Origin: a virus
Reading direction: 5' to 3' (one strand)
Virus record (IMG/VR): IMGVR_UViG_3300036770_006698
Location: 1 to 56,448 of that record
DNA length: 56,448 bases
How positions within the stretch are numbered: the first letter of the stretch is position 1; every line of letters begins with the position of its first letter. The notes under the pieces are model-generated. The model ran no database searches. It was not told the DNA's origin and worked only from the letters and a program-made list of their open reading frames with translations. This document shows, one piece after another, positions 34,001 through 43,195 of the stretch. A program made the translations under genes and the position numbers.

Positions 34001-36253
34001 TCAGGAAACGCGGGTACTTCAGGATTAAGTCGGACTTCAGGTTCAAGCGGAACTAATGGTTCAAATGGTACCTCCGGAAATAATGGTACTTCAGGAAACG
34101 CAGGTACTTCAGGATTAAGCCGCAGCTCAGGTTCATCCGGAACAACAGGTTCAAACGGTAACTCAGGTAACGCAGGTAACTCTGGTTTAAGTGCAACCTC
34201 AGGTTCAAGTGGAACCAATGGTTCCAATGGTAACTCAGGAAACGCGGGTACTTCAGGATTAAGTCGGACTTCAGGTTCAAGCGGAACTAATGGTTCAAAT
34301 GGTACCTCCGGAAATAATGGTACTTCAGGAAATGCAGGTACTTCAGGATTAAGCCGCAGCTCAGGTTCAAGCGGAACTACAGGATCTAATGGTACTTCAG
34401 GTAACGCAGGTAACTCAGGTAACGCAGGTACTTCTGGTCTAAGTGCAACTTCAGGTTCAAGTGGAACCAATGGTTCCAATGGTAACTCAGGAAACGCAGG
34501 TAATTCTGGCTTAAGTCAGACTTCAGGAACATCGGGTTCAAGCGGAACTAATGGTTCAAACGGTAACTCAGGAAACGCAGGTACTTCAGGATTAAGCCGC
34601 AGCTCAGGTTCAAGCGGAACAACAGGTTCAAACGGTAACTCTGGCAACTCAGGTAACTCAGGTACTTCTGGTTTAAGTGCAACCTCAGGTTCAAGCGGAA
34701 CAACAGGTTCTTCAGGTAACTCAGGTAACGCAGGTAACTCTGGTTTAAGTCGGACTTCAGGTTCATCAGGAACATCAGGTTCAAGCGGAACAACAGGTTC
34801 AAACGGTAACTCAGGTAACGCAGGTAACTCTGGTTTAAGCCGCAGCTCAGGTTCATCAGGAACCTCAGGTTCAAGCGGAACAACAGGTTCTTCAGGTAAC
34901 TCAGGAAATGCAGGTAATTCTGGTTTAAGTCGGACTTCAGGTTCATCAGGAACTTCAGGTTCATCAGGTTCTAATGGTACTTCAGGTAACTCTGGTAACT
35001 CAGGAAACGCAGGTACTTCAGGATTAAGCCGTAGTTCAGGTTCATCAGGAACTTCAGGTTCATCCGGAACAACAGGTTCTTCAGGTAACTCAGGAAACGC
35101 AGGTAATTCTGGCTTAAGTCGGACTTCAGGTTCATCAGGAACTTCAGGTTCATCAGGTTCTAATGGTACTTCAGGTAACTCTGGTAACTCAGGAAACGCA
35201 GGTACTTCAGGATTAAGCCGTAGCTCAGGTTCAAGCGGAACTAATGGTTCAAACGGTAACTCAGGAAACAACGGAGTTTCAGGTAACTCAGGTAACTCAG
35301 GTACAAGTGGTTCAAATGGTAGTTCAGGAAACTCAGGAAACAACGGTAACTCAGGAGCATCAGGAACTTCAGGTACAACTGGTTCTTCAGGTACAAATGG
35401 TGTTTCAGGAAACAAAGGTAATTCAGGTGTAAGTGCGCTTTCAGGTTCTTCAGGTTCATCAGGTTCTAATGGAACATCAGGAGCAAACGGAACTAATGGT
35501 ACAAGTGGTGTAGCGGGAACAAGTGGTCAATCAATCAACGGTACCTCAGGTATTAGTGGTGGTGTATTTACCAATCAACCAGATTATTTAGTAAGAACTA
35601 CAAGTACAACAACAGTACAAAGTGTATCATTCTTATATGCTGATATTACAAATACTAGATTAGGTGTTAATACTACAGGCCCAACACAAACATTAGATGT
35701 AAATGGTAGTGTATCATTTTCTGGAGAAAATGTCTTATGGTCTGATGCTGAAAATTATTTATGGGCAGGTGATACAGCTCTTTCAGGTACTACAATTACC
35801 GCTAAACTTTATCCAGGACATACATCTATATTAGATCCAAATCAAGCTGCAGTTTATGTTCAAGGAACAATACTTCATAGCCAAACCTCCGGAGAAGCAT
35901 TAACAGTTGGTCAATTAGTACATTACCAGGCTGCCTCAGGTCAATGGTTTAGAACAGATGCTGATGCACTTTCTACAACTGAATTTATATTAGGGGTAGT
36001 ATTAAGAACAGTTGCTGGAGTTGGAAACGAAATCTCAGTATTAATTGATGGTATATATACTACTAACTTAATAGATGGTGTAGCAACAATTGGTGATCCA
36101 CTTTATGTAGGAACAACTGCGGGTAATGTTAGTGCAACCGTACCAACAGCAGCAGGTTCTATTATAAGAGGAGTAGGAAACGTAATCAGACAAAATGGAG
36201 CCTACTATACAATAAACTTCAGACCTGATACAACTTATTTTACTAACGGATAA
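28055..36253 (+). CDS. Giant collagen-like fibre protein
   Basis: The protein has 2,732 residues, the largest here. Residues 1-120 form a beta-rich head with fibre-like strands ([13 protein letters not shown]). About residues 121-2503 are nearly unbroken Gly-X-Y triplets, mostly GTS, GSS, GEN, GLS, GNA and GNS, with almost no proline. Register breaks occur at PGDLPG near residue 373 and at two GDGDL units. The C-terminal 230 residues are a beta domain with [20 protein letters not shown] and [20 protein letters not shown], similar to phage fibre tips. It should trimerise into a fibre hundreds of nanometres long, likely on the tail or neck. Three glycosyltransferase genes follow, suggesting that its many Ser/Thr residues are glycosylated. 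Confidence 0.9.
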   Translation: MAQVRFLDQVPVGVYQVNSTDGSGTIDIYQNGTLVSASVPFLNFSGSVELTTFDTTGVTVYVSGSGVGFPFSGSAVITGSLVISGSSQPIILQTLPVQDINYVVTYNPTTGVVGYVNTTSGTSGFAGSSGTTGQSGTSGASGTSGTSGLTGSSGQTGTSGTSGIDGTSGTSGDAGTSGENGTSGTSGEKGTSGTSGENGTSGTSGENGTSGTSGEDGTSGTSGLSGTSGEIGTNGTSGEDGTSGTSGLAGTSGLTGTSGTSGINGTSGSTGSSGTSGQTGTNGTSGENGTSGTSGLDGTSGESGTSGTSGEDGTSGTSGLSGTSGESGTSGTSGEDGTSGTSGLNSTSGESGTSGTSGTSGTIGSSGRTGPGDLPGSGTSGTSGTSGTSGTSGEDGTSGSSGLAGTSGENGTSGTSGEDGTSGISGTSGTTGSNGISGENGSSGISGESGTSGTNGSNGISGENGINGTSGVSGTSGTTGSNGTSGENGTLGTSGLAGTSGTTGSNGTSGENGTTGTSGISSESGSTGTSGTSGEDGTIGSSGISGVSGSTGTSGSSGANGTIGTSGISGNSGSTGTSGTSGEDGTTGTSGISGESGSTGSSGISGESGSNGTSGISGQSGSTGTAGTSGGSSTSGSSGTSGDSGTSGEAGTSGLSGTSGSSGTSGEAGTSGNSETSGSSGTSGTFGTSGEAGTSGESAISGTSGTSGSNGSSGEEGTSGISGLSGTSGSTGTNGTSGDNGSTGTSGTSGENGSTGTSGISGNSGSTGSAGTSGQNGTFGTSGISGESGTTGSSGTSGEDGTSGTSGISGESGTTGTSGTSGDNGSTGTSGVSSTSGSTGTSGTSGENGTSGTSGTSGESGSSGTSGTSGESGSTGTSGTSGNSETSGSSGTSGSNGSSGNAGTSGLSNTSGTSGSTGTNGSSGDAGTSGLSNISGSSGTTGSNGTSGNAGTSGNSETSGSSGTSGTNGTTGDSGTSGESATSGTSGSTGTNGTTGDAGTSGESATSGTSGSSGTVGSTGDAGTSGVSNTSGSSGTSGSNGSSGEAGTSGLSNTSGSSGTSGTNGTTGDAGTSGESATSGSSGTSGSVGTSGNAGTSGLSTTSGSSGSSGTNGSTGVDGNSGLSRTSGSSGSSGSTGTTGSSGVAGESGLSNTSGTSGSSGSVGTSGNIGTSGLSRTSGSSGTSGTNGTSGDGDLGTSGLSRSSGSSGTSGTNGSTGNAGTSGLSNTSGTSGSSGTNGSTGEAGDSGQSKISGTSGSSGSVGTSGNIGTSGLSRSSGSSGTSGTNGTSGDGDLGTSGLSRSSGSSGTSGTNGSTGDAGTSGNSNTSGSAGTSGSNGSSGAAGTSGISNVSGSSGSSGSNGSTGAAGTNGLSQLSGTSGSSGSNGSSGNAGNSGASATSGTSGSTGTSGSVGVSGNAGTSGASNTSGSSGSTGTNGTSGVAGTSGLSNTSGSSGSTGTSGSSGAAGASGASATSGTSGSSGSTGTSGSSGAAGASGASATSGTSGSTGTNGTSGNVGTSGLSRSSGSSGSSGSIGTSGNDGTSGLSRTSGSSGSAGTNGTSGNDGTSGSSRTSGSSGTSGSSGSTGTNGTSGNAGTSGASNTSGSSGSTGTNGSAGVAGTSGLSNTSGSSGTTGSNGTSGNAGTSGVSANSGTSGSTGTAGTTGAAGTSGSSNTSGSSGTTGSNGTSGNAGTSGLSRSSGSSGSSGTVGTSGNDGTSGLSRTSGSSGSTGTNGNSGNAGTSGLSATSGSSGSTGTAGTTGNAGTSGVSANSGTSGTTGSNGTSGNSGNAGTSGLSNTSGSSGTTGSVGTSGVAGTSGPSQTSGTSGSSGTNGSSGDTSNSGLSRTSGSSGSTGTNGTSGNSGNAGTSGASATSGTSGSAGTSGTSGNAGTSGASANSGTSGSAGTAGTSGNTGTSGLSRTSGSSGTTGSNGTSGNNGTSGNSGNSGTNGTTGSNGTSGNNGNNGNSGLSGTSGTTGSNGTSGNSGNAGTSGLSRTSGSSGTNGSNGTSGNNGTSGNAGTSGLSRSSGSSGTTGSNGNSGNAGNSGLSATSGSSGTNGSNGNSGNAGTSGLSRTSGSSGTNGSNGTSGNNGTSGNAGTSGLSRSSGSSGTTGSNGTSGNAGNSGNAGTSGLSATSGSSGTNGSNGNSGNAGNSGLSQTSGTSGSSGTNGSNGNSGNAGTSGLSRSSGSSGTTGSNGNSGNSGNSGTSGLSATSGSSGTTGSSGNSGNAGNSGLSRTSGSSGTSGSSGTTGSNGNSGNAGNSGLSRSSGSSGTSGSSGTTGSSGNSGNAGNSGLSRTSGSSGTSGSSGSNGTSGNSGNSGNAGTSGLSRSSGSSGTSGSSGTTGSSGNSGNAGNSGLSRTSGSSGTSGSSGSNGTSGNSGNSGNAGTSGLSRSSGSSGTNGSNGNSGNNGVSGNSGNSGTSGSNGSSGNSGNNGNSGASGTSGTTGSSGTNGVSGNKGNSGVSALSGSSGSSGSNGTSGANGTNGTSGVAGTSGQSINGTSGISGGVFTNQPDYLVRTTSTTTVQSVSFLYADITNTRLGVNTTGPTQTLDVNGSVSFSGENVLWSDAENYLWAGDTALSGTTITAKLYPGHTSILDPNQAAVYVQGTILHSQTSGEALTVGQLVHYQAASGQWFRTDADALSTTEFILGVVLRTVAGVGNEISVLIDGIYTTNLIDGVATIGDPLYVGTTAGNVSATVPTAAGSIIRGVGNVIRQNGAYYTINFRPDTTYFTNG
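33995..34369 (+). repeat. Recent 234-base duplication in the fibre gene
   Basis: The 141 bases from 33995 recur at 34229 (offset 234, or 78 codons) with one visible difference (AAACGCAGG against AAATGCAGG). Near identity including synonymous positions points to recent duplication or gene conversion. Confidence 0.75.
34860..35230 (+). repeat. Recent 189-base tandem duplication in the fibre gene
   Basis: Sequence from about 34860 to 35040 recurs at an offset of 189 bases (63 codons), from about 35049 to 35229, with only scattered single-base changes. The unit keeps the Gly-X-Y frame. Confidence 0.7.
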
Positions 36254-36284
36254 TACAACTTGGTACTTTAAATAATTTTACGTA

Positions 36285-36292
36285 TATTTATG
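36285..36292 (+). promoter_or_regulatory. Candidate late promoter element TATTTATG
   Basis: TATTTATG within CGTATATTTATGGGA in the 53-base gap before the first glycosyltransferase. It ends 14 bases before ATG 36307 and differs from the others in the last core base. Confidence 0.45.
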
Positions 36293-36306
36293 GGAAATAG
36301 ACTGTT

Positions 36307-38964
36307 ATGCAAAAATTGTTATTTATTGCCCCACATTTATCAACAGGCGGACTCCCACAATATTTAACCAAGAAGATAGAATTACTTAGAAATACTTACG
36401 AGATTTATCTTGTAGAATGGGTAGATTGTACTGGAGGCGTTTTAGTAATAACTAAAAATAAAATAGTTAATTTAGTTGATTCTGATAAATTTTTTACTCT
36501 TAAAGAAGATAAACAAGAATTAATTGATATTATTCATCATGTTAAACCGGATATTATTCATTTAGAAGAAATTCCTGAGTTTTTTATGGATGAAAATATT
36601 GCTAAACAAATTTATAATACGGAAAGAAATTATAAAATTGTAGAAACATCTCATGATTCATCTTTTGATACAAACAATAAAAAATTCTTCCCAGATAAAT
36701 TTATGTTTGTATCTCAATGGCAAATTAATCAGTATCAAGATATTAATGTTCCAAGCGTATTAGTTGAATATCCTATTGAATATATTGAACGCCCTGACCG
36801 TGAAGAGGCACTGCGTAATCTACAATTAGATCCCGCTAAAAAACATGTTTTACATGTAGGATTATATACTTCTCGTAAAAATCAAGCAGAATTTTTTGAA
36901 TATGCTAGACAATTTCCTGATGTAGAATTTCATAGTTTAGGAAATAGAGCAGATAATTTTAAATGGTATTGGGAACCATTAGCCAAAGATCAACCCTCAA
37001 ATTTAACATGGTGGAATGAACGCACAGATGTAGATAAGTTCTACCAGGCAATGGATTTATTTTTATTTACCTCCAGAGGTCATGAAAACGATAAAGAAAC
37101 AATGCCTTTAGTTATTCGTGAAGCAATTTCATATCAAATTCCTACATTAATATATAACCTTCCTGTTTATTTAGATTATTTTAATAAATTCCCTACTATT
37201 GATTATTTAAAATTTGATGATTTTAAAACTAATTATGACAAAATTGCTAAAAAATTAGGTATTAAAGAATCAAATTCAGATGAAGAAATATTTATCTTAT
37301 CTACTTTTCCAATAAGTGATGCTGTAATTGAAACCACATTAAAAACTATAGATTCAATTCAAGCTAGAGGAAATAAAGTTTTAGTTACATCACATATTCC
37401 TGTTCCATTTTCTATTGAAGCAAAAGCAGATTATGTTGTTGTAGATAACAATAATATTCTTACAAAACATACCTATTATAGTAATTATTGGGCAGATCAT
37501 CCTGATCATAAAGTTTATATTAATTTAAGAGGAAATAATAATGATATATATCATGGTCCTAGTGTTTATTCAAATTATGTAAATGGTGCTTCTTTAGCAA
37601 AAAGTTTAGGATATAAAAAATTATTTTTTCTTAATTTTGATTATACAATTCAATCATCTCATCATATAGATGAAATTTCTAAAATATTAGATAATAAAAA
37701 AGCATATTTTGGTAAATATAAAGCTTCCGAAGGTGATGCTTTACATACTTATTTTTGTGCAATTCATTCTGATTTCTTTTTTGATCATATTCATCAAATT
37801 TATAATGCTGAAGATTATGAACAACTTCGTTTTCAATTAGGAAGTGAAAGTAATGGTTTAGAAAATATGTGGTATCATATTTTTAAACGAAGTACTGATT
37901 ATATATATTTTGAAGATATTGAAATTTTTGATCAAAAAAGTTTAGAAACATTTGATCATTCTGATTTTTCCCAAGTAGAATATTACACAGTATTACCAAC
38001 TAATATTCCAAACTCATTTGCTCCTTATATTAGAATTTCTAATAGTAAAGAATCAAGATTTATTCGAGTTGTAATACGCGATAAAGATAAAAATGAAATA
38101 TTTTTTGATGAATTAAATGTAGAGGGTAAAACAGATTATTACAAAGTTTTTCGATATGAAGAAGGAATGGAAGTAGAATTTACCATAGGTAATTATCATA
38201 AAACTTTAAAAGTTATTACAATTCAAGTAACTAATTTAGAATTTAATGGAAAATTAGAAGTAAAACATTATATTCCTAAAATAAAATTAATGCATTTAGT
38301 TACTGAACCTGATTCTAATTCTAAAGAAATTAAATCAATAGAAAACATTAAGGATTTTTGTGAAAAAACAGATATAGTATACGAACAACGTATTAATGAA
38401 ATCTGGAAAGAACTCCCTCCAAAAGAAACATGTTCTCGCCCACAAGATGTTCAAGATAAACCAGGCTACTATAAATTAGCTCCTGGACATTATGGGTGCT
38501 ATTTAGCTCATAAAAATGCTTTATGTGCTGAAGATAATACTAAATATGATTTTGTATTAATTGTAGAAGGTGATGTTGTAATAGACAGTGATTATCAAGA
38601 ATTATATGAATCTTTGATTAGATTTAATAAATTATCATATCAAACTGATATGGATATTATAGGATTTGGTAATCCATGGCAGGATAGAAATTTAAATGGC
38701 CCTAAAATAGAAGACATTTATACAGATGTAACTCCTTTTATCCCAGCTCAATCGTATTTAATTAATAATGTTAAAATTAGAAAAATCAAGGTAATGCTAG
38801 AAACATTACCCTGGGATGCTATTGATTTATGGATATGTAATGTAGCTAGATTAAGAGTAGGTACAGCAGAAAAAATTTACACCAAACATCTCCCAGGATT
38901 TAGTATAGTAGAACAATCCAATAAAGATGGTAAAACAGATAATCCCTTAATATTTACAGAATAA
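36307..38964 (+). CDS. Three-domain glycosyltransferase with C-terminal GT25-like domain
   Basis: The 885-residue protein has three parts. Residues 1-330 are GT4/GT-B-like, with APHLSTGGLPQYLTKKIELL at the start, HVGLYTSRKNQAEFFEYARQ near 180 and IREAISYQIPTLIYN near 275. Residues 335-600 look GT-A-like (FILSTFPISDAVIETTLKTI, then YKKLFFLNFDYTI). About 655-885 resemble GT25: KLAPGHYGCYLAHKNAL, then FVLIVEGDVVI with the E754-G755-D756 acidic motif. Known GT25 members transfer galactose to lipooligosaccharide or to collagen hydroxylysine. Next to a giant collagen-like protein it probably builds a glycan on the fibre. The sugar is unknown. The stop overlaps the next ATG. Confidence 0.8.
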   Translation: MQKLLFIAPHLSTGGLPQYLTKKIELLRNTYEIYLVEWVDCTGGVLVITKNKIVNLVDSDKFFTLKEDKQELIDIIHHVKPDIIHLEEIPEFFMDENIAKQIYNTERNYKIVETSHDSSFDTNNKKFFPDKFMFVSQWQINQYQDINVPSVLVEYPIEYIERPDREEALRNLQLDPAKKHVLHVGLYTSRKNQAEFFEYARQFPDVEFHSLGNRADNFKWYWEPLAKDQPSNLTWWNERTDVDKFYQAMDLFLFTSRGHENDKETMPLVIREAISYQIPTLIYNLPVYLDYFNKFPTIDYLKFDDFKTNYDKIAKKLGIKESNSDEEIFILSTFPISDAVIETTLKTIDSIQARGNKVLVTSHIPVPFSIEAKADYVVVDNNNILTKHTYYSNYWADHPDHKVYINLRGNNNDIYHGPSVYSNYVNGASLAKSLGYKKLFFLNFDYTIQSSHHIDEISKILDNKKAYFGKYKASEGDALHTYFCAIHSDFFFDHIHQIYNAEDYEQLRFQLGSESNGLENMWYHIFKRSTDYIYFEDIEIFDQKSLETFDHSDFSQVEYYTVLPTNIPNSFAPYIRISNSKESRFIRVVIRDKDKNEIFFDELNVEGKTDYYKVFRYEEGMEVEFTIGNYHKTLKVITIQVTNLEFNGKLEVKHYIPKIKLMHLVTEPDSNSKEIKSIENIKDFCEKTDIVYEQRINEIWKELPPKETCSRPQDVQDKPGYYKLAPGHYGCYLAHKNALCAEDNTKYDFVLIVEGDVVIDSDYQELYESLIRFNKLSYQTDMDIIGFGNPWQDRNLNGPKIEDIYTDVTPFIPAQSYLINNVKIRKIKVMLETLPWDAIDLWICNVARLRVGTAEKIYTKHLPGFSIVEQSNKDGKTDNPLIFTE

Positions 38965-39923
38965 TGAAAATTTGCCAAATAGATCCTGGTTGTGGTATTC
39001 CTATTCCCCCTCCATCGTGGGGAGCTATTGAAAAAATTGTTTGGGAATTTACTCAAAATCTTACCAAATTAGATCATCAAGTTGATATTAAAATGTCAGG
39101 ACATATCCACCCAGGAGAATATGATATTGTACACTGTCATGTAGCAAATTTAGCTATTCAATTAGCTAAAAAAGGTATTCCTTATATATATCAAATTCAT
39201 GATCACCATGCTTATCATTATGGTAAAGAATCTCATGTTTATAAAGAAAATCTAAAAGCAATTGAAGGTTCTATTATAGCTTTAATGCCTGCCCGTTTTT
39301 TAGTTGATTATTTTGATCACCCTAAATGTATATATTTTTCTCATGGTGTAAATACTGATGATTTTTATCCTGTTGATAAACCAAAACCAATAAAACCAAA
39401 ACTATTAATGATAGCTAATAATGGATTAGCAGGAAATCAATCCTATGATAGAAAAGGTTTTACATACGGTTTAGGGTTAGCTATGTTAAATAATTTAGAA
39501 ATTACTATAGCTGGTCCTTCTGCTAATAAAAGTTTTTTTAATTCACATTTATGGATGTTAAATTATCCTAAATTAAATTTAGTATTCGATACTCATAATA
39601 ATGAATTATTAAATCTTTATCATCAACATGATATCTTTATTCACCCAACAATGTTAGAAGCAGGCCATCCTAATTTAACAATGGTTGAAGCAGCTGCAGC
39701 TGGTTTACCAATTATTGCTGATTGGGAACTAAATACAGATTTTCATGGTGCTTGGAGAGCTCCTAGAGATGTATTTGAAATGGATAAAGGTTTAAAAGAT
39801 ATTATGTCTAATTGGGAATCATATAGAGAAAAAGTTTTTAATACATCTCAAGAATTATCATGGTTTAATCGTTCAAAAGAATTAATAAAAATATATGAAA
39901 GAAGTTTTAATCAAGGAGTATAA
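38964..39923 (+). CDS. GT4-type glycosyltransferase
   Basis: The 319-residue protein has the GT-B pattern of retaining GT4 enzymes: KICQIDPGCGIPIPPPSWGA with IEKIVWEF, then HCHVANLAIQLA, a FSHGVNTDDFYPVD donor-domain linker near residue 131, and HPTMLEAGHPNLTMVEAAAA followed by GLPII. The usual E-x7-E donor motif is stretched here to E232-x9-E242. It should use a nucleotide-sugar donor in the cytoplasm. It overlaps the upstream gene by one base and the next by 29, so all three transferases are one unit. Confidence 0.85.
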   Translation: MKICQIDPGCGIPIPPPSWGAIEKIVWEFTQNLTKLDHQVDIKMSGHIHPGEYDIVHCHVANLAIQLAKKGIPYIYQIHDHHAYHYGKESHVYKENLKAIEGSIIALMPARFLVDYFDHPKCIYFSHGVNTDDFYPVDKPKPIKPKLLMIANNGLAGNQSYDRKGFTYGLGLAMLNNLEITIAGPSANKSFFNSHLWMLNYPKLNLVFDTHNNELLNLYHQHDIFIHPTMLEAGHPNLTMVEAAAAGLPIIADWELNTDFHGAWRAPRDVFEMDKGLKDIMSNWESYREKVFNTSQELSWFNRSKELIKIYERSFNQGV

Positions 39924-41091
39924 TAACATCTCTCAACTTAATTTACCTTATAAAAAAACTAGTAATACTTTTAATGTTCATTTTTTAAATGGAGCATTTT
40001 TAGAAATATTAGGTTCTGATTCAAAAAAATACTTAGTAAAATTCTTTGACCAACAAAAAAATCATCTGATATACGAATCAGAAATTTCTAATAATATGTG
40101 GACCAAACCAGGTATTGAATATTTTATTGATTGGAAAATAGAAGTTTATGATCTAGAGAACAATGAATTAGTATTTGAACATAAATTCGATGCTAAAGAT
40201 AAAAGAATCTATATCCATTTAGAATCCTCAGCTATTGGTGATACATTAGCATGGTTTCCATATATTGATGAATTTAGAAAAAAACATAAATGTCATGTAA
40301 TTTGTTCTACTTTTCACAATGAGTGGTTTGAAAAAGAATATCCTGAACTAGAATTTGTTACCCCCGGTACTGAAGTCCCAAAATTATATGCAATGTATAA
40401 TATTGGATGGTTTTATGATAATAAAGAAGTTGTTAAAACAAAAATACCAATAGATTTTAAACAACATCCTTTAGGGGAAACATCAACCTCAGTATTAGGT
40501 TTATCTTATACTGAAATAAAACCTAAAATTAATATTCCAAATAAAGCAAAACAAATCGAAGGTAAATATGTTGTCATAGCTCCTCATGCTTCGGCACATG
40601 CTAAATATTGGAACTATCCTGGTGGGTGGCAATCTGTTATTGATTATTTAAATGAAAAAGGTTATAAAGTAGTAATGATTACTCAAGAACGTTTAGGAGA
40701 TAAATGGCATGATTCTAAATTAGGGGGAACATTAAAAAATGTAATTGATAAAACAGGAAATTATACTATTGAAGATAGAATGGTAGATATAAATCATGCT
40801 GATGCTTTTATAGGTGTTGGAAGTGGATTATCATGGTTAGCTTGGTCTCTTAACACTCCTGTAATTTTAATCTCTGGATTTAGTTTACCTTATAGTGAAT
40901 TTACAGATTGTGAACGTATATTTAATTATGATACCAATATTTGTACAGGATGTTTTAATAAAGAATGGTTAAATCCTGGGGATTGGGAATGGTGTCCTAG
41001 CCATAAAAATACATCAAGACATTTTGAATGTACTAAATCAATTAAACCTGAAAAAGTGTTTGATTCTTTAAATAAAATTTTAAATTTTTAA
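39895..41091 (+). CDS. TibC-like protein O-heptosyltransferase (GT9-type)
   Basis: The 398-residue protein has an N-terminal beta domain (residues 15-100) and a GT-B domain: HLESSAIGDTLAWFPYIDEF, VVIAPHASAHAKYWNYPGGW, and VGSGLSWLAWSLNTPVILIS. Its C-terminus holds four cysteines in the order CTGC (C350, C353), WCP (C367) and FEC (C379), with the HK-x-x-x-R-x-FECTKSI context. That is the metal-binding signature of bacterial autotransporter heptosyltransferases (TibC/Aah group), which O-heptosylate serines of secreted repeat proteins using ADP-heptose. Here the likely acceptor is the Ser-rich collagen-like fibre encoded upstream. Recognition is good; the acceptor is inferred. Confidence 0.85.
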   Translation: MKEVLIKEYNNISQLNLPYKKTSNTFNVHFLNGAFLEILGSDSKKYLVKFFDQQKNHLIYESEISNNMWTKPGIEYFIDWKIEVYDLENNELVFEHKFDAKDKRIYIHLESSAIGDTLAWFPYIDEFRKKHKCHVICSTFHNEWFEKEYPELEFVTPGTEVPKLYAMYNIGWFYDNKEVVKTKIPIDFKQHPLGETSTSVLGLSYTEIKPKINIPNKAKQIEGKYVVIAPHASAHAKYWNYPGGWQSVIDYLNEKGYKVVMITQERLGDKWHDSKLGGTLKNVIDKTGNYTIEDRMVDINHADAFIGVGSGLSWLAWSLNTPVILISGFSLPYSEFTDCERIFNYDTNICTGCFNKEWLNPGDWEWCPSHKNTSRHFECTKSIKPEKVFDSLNKILNF

Positions 41092-41103
41092 AATTAAATT
41101 AAA

Positions 41104-41111
41104 TATTTATT
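41104..41111 (+). promoter_or_regulatory. TATTTATT element abutting a start codon
   Basis: TATTTATT ends directly at ATG 41112. With this spacing it would give a leaderless message or be inactive; weaker than the other copies. Confidence 0.3.
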
Positions 41112-41357
41112 ATGGATAAGTTTTTAACACCTGAAGAGTTATTATTAATAAATAATCTAAATAATCAACGAGAAAAAATAAAACATCAACTTGGTACTTT
41201 AGAGTATGAATTACAATTATTAAATCAAGAAAAAAATAAAGTAATTCAAGAGTTATATATTTTAGAAGAAAGTTTTGTTAAATTTGGCAAAGAAATACAA
41301 GAAAAATATGGTGAAGGAGTTTTAAACTTAAAAACAGGTAAAGTTACAAACAAGTAA
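41112..41357 (+). CDS. Small coiled-coil protein of unknown function
   Basis: The 81-residue protein is almost wholly one coiled coil (residues 8-65, LLLINNLNNQREKIKHQL, EYELQLLNQEKNKVIQEL), ending in GKEIQEKYGEGVLNLKTGKV. Small proteins with the same FGxEIQxKYGxGxxNxxTG end are common in aquatic phages and have no known role. It sits between the glycosylation genes and the tail sheath. Confidence 0.5.
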   Translation: MDKFLTPEELLLINNLNNQREKIKHQLGTLEYELQLLNQEKNKVIQELYILEESFVKFGKEIQEKYGEGVLNLKTGKVTNK

Positions 41358-41376
41358 TTTTTTAAAAACTTTAACA

Positions 41377-41384
41377 TATTTATA
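41377..41384 (+). promoter_or_regulatory. Candidate late promoter element TATTTATA
   Basis: TATTTATA in the gap before the tail sheath (ACATATTTATAACAAAA), ending 22 bases before ATG 41407. Confidence 0.65.
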
Positions 41385-41406
41385 ACAAAACAAAATAACT
41401 CATAAA

Positions 41407-43149
41407 ATGGCAGAAGCATTAATATCACCAGGTGTACTTGCAAGAGAAAATGATAACTCATTCGTTTCACAAGGACCTATTAGAAACAGCGCCGCAATTA
41501 TAGGCCCTACAGTATTAGGTCCTGTAGAATGGCCCCAAATTGTTACATCATATAGTGATTTTACAAACAAATTTGGATCTACTTTAATAGTTTCTAACGG
41601 AACCGGTAGTGGAAACACATATAGTTTCTTTACTTCTATTGCAGCATATAATTTCTTCGTTAATGGTGGCGAAACTTTACTTGTAACTAGAGTTGCTAGT
41701 GGATCATATTCCCCAGCAACTTCATCTTTCATTTCAGGTAGTACTGCCGGTGCAGTTGCTAGTGGTAGTGCATTTACTTTAACCACATTTTCTGAAGGTA
41801 CTATAATGAATAGTACAAGTACATTTGATGCTAGTGGATCTTTAGCAAGTGGTTCAATAAATAACATCAGATTCCAAATTGCAAATCCAAATACATCTTC
41901 TGGTACGTTTGATTTATACATTAGAAGAGGAGATGATAATACAGCTAATCCAATTGTATTAGAAACTTGGACTGGTTTATCTTTAGACCCTACAGCTCCA
42001 AACTTCCTTTCTAGAGTAATTGGTGATACTTATGAAGAATTAGATACTACTAACAATCAAATGGTTTCTTATGGTACATACAGAAATAATTCACGATATG
42101 TTTATGTATCTAGTATTAATCCTTACTTTTTAACACCTAATTATTTCGATAATAATGGTAATCCAAAAGCAGCATATACTCCTTTTATTCCTGCATCTAA
42201 CCCAAGTGGATCATTTGGATCTGCTGTAGGTACTATTACTGGAAGTGCTAATTTTTATCAAAATATTAATGGTACAAATACTCAAGGATTAGTAGCAAAC
42301 AATTATACATCCTCAGTAGCTTTAATGTCTAACCAAGATGCTTACCAATTTAATGTATTAGCAATTCCTGGTTTATATAATTCTGATGCTAATTATAATT
42401 CTGTTATCACCAATGTTATTAATAATACTCAAAACAGAGGTGATAATATTTTTGTAATGGATTTAGTACCTTATAGCTCAAGTGTAAACACAGTATCTGT
42501 TCAAGCAAATCAAAGAAATACTTCATATGCAGCCTCATATTGGCCATGGGTTCAAACAATTGACCCAGATTTAGGTCAATTAGTATGGGTTCCAGCATCA
42601 ACTATGATTCCAGGTGTTTATGCTTTTAATGATACAGTATCTGAACCTTGGTTTGCTCCTGCTGGTATTAACAGAGGTGGATTATCTCAAGTAGTTAAAG
42701 CAGAACTTAAATTAACTCAAACACAACGCGATACTTTATATTCTAATAAAGTTAATCCAATTGCAACATTCCCAGCAAACGGAGTTGTAGTATACGGTCA
42801 GAAAACATTACAAACAAAAGCATCAGCTCTTGATCGTGTAAATGTTCGTAGATTATTAATTGCTCTTAAGAATTTTATTTCAGAAGTAGCTCAAAATTTA
42901 GTATTCGAACAAAATACTATTGCTACTAGAAATGCATTTTTAGCAGCTGTAAATCCTTACTTAGAAACAGTACAACAACGTCAAGGTTTGTTTGCTTTTA
43001 AAGTAATTATGGATGATTCAAATAATCCTGCAGATGTAATTGATAGAAACCAAATGGTTGGTCAAATTTATCTTCAACCTACTAAAACTGCAGAATTCAT
43101 TTACTTAGATTTTAACATTTTACCAACAGGAGCTACTTTCCCAGCGTAA
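41407..43149 (+). CDS. gp18: Contractile tail sheath protein (T4 gp18-like)
   Basis: The 580-residue protein starts AEALISPGVLARENDNSF, the usual sheath N-terminus (xxSPGVxxxExD), and continues GPIRNSAAIIGPTVLGPVEW. The C-terminal sheath domain reads GVVVYGQKTLQTKASALDRV, NVRRLLIALKNFISEVAQNL, and VFEQNTIATRNAF. That pattern is conserved in gp18 and other contractile systems. A Ser/Thr-rich beta insertion (residues 105-155) probably faces outward. It forms the sheath around the tail tube and drives injection. Confidence 0.95.
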   Translation: MAEALISPGVLARENDNSFVSQGPIRNSAAIIGPTVLGPVEWPQIVTSYSDFTNKFGSTLIVSNGTGSGNTYSFFTSIAAYNFFVNGGETLLVTRVASGSYSPATSSFISGSTAGAVASGSAFTLTTFSEGTIMNSTSTFDASGSLASGSINNIRFQIANPNTSSGTFDLYIRRGDDNTANPIVLETWTGLSLDPTAPNFLSRVIGDTYEELDTTNNQMVSYGTYRNNSRYVYVSSINPYFLTPNYFDNNGNPKAAYTPFIPASNPSGSFGSAVGTITGSANFYQNINGTNTQGLVANNYTSSVALMSNQDAYQFNVLAIPGLYNSDANYNSVITNVINNTQNRGDNIFVMDLVPYSSSVNTVSVQANQRNTSYAASYWPWVQTIDPDLGQLVWVPASTMIPGVYAFNDTVSEPWFAPAGINRGGLSQVVKAELKLTQTQRDTLYSNKVNPIATFPANGVVVYGQKTLQTKASALDRVNVRRLLIALKNFISEVAQNLVFEQNTIATRNAFLAAVNPYLETVQQRQGLFAFKVIMDDSNNPADVIDRNQMVGQIYLQPTKTAEFIYLDFNILPTGATFPA

Positions 43150-43165
43150 TTTTTTAAATATTGAA

Positions 43166-43173
43166 TATTTATA
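43166..43173 (+). promoter_or_regulatory. Candidate late promoter element TATTTATA
   Basis: TATTTATA between sheath and tube genes (GAATATTTATAATAGAA), ending 22 bases before ATG 43196. Confidence 0.65.
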
Positions 43174-43195
43174 ATAGAATTAAATAAATAAACAA

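Larger units (their letters stand above)
28415..35563 (+). repeat. Gly-X-Y coding repeat region
   Basis: About 7.1 kb of nine-base-scale repeats (GGT/GGA, then ACA/ACT/TCA, then AGT/TCA and similar) encode the collagen-like domain. Synonymous codons vary along the first 5 kb, so the DNA is less repetitive than the protein. From about 33.8 kb onward longer units are almost identical in DNA. Confidence 0.95.

Noticed and set aside
28885-35415. Very long open frames on the - strand across the fibre gene (Pro-Glu-Val-Pro repeats, up to about 455 codons)
   Set aside because: They mirror the Gly-X-Y codon repeat: GGT/TCA/ACA-rich DNA has no stops in several antisense frames. No promoter-like or start context, no non-repeat domain, and all other genes are on the + strand.
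28415-35563. Repeat array as CRISPR or minisatellite
   Set aside because: No constant repeat with unique spacers. The DNA stays in one reading frame and codes Gly-X-Y throughout, with folded domains at both ends.
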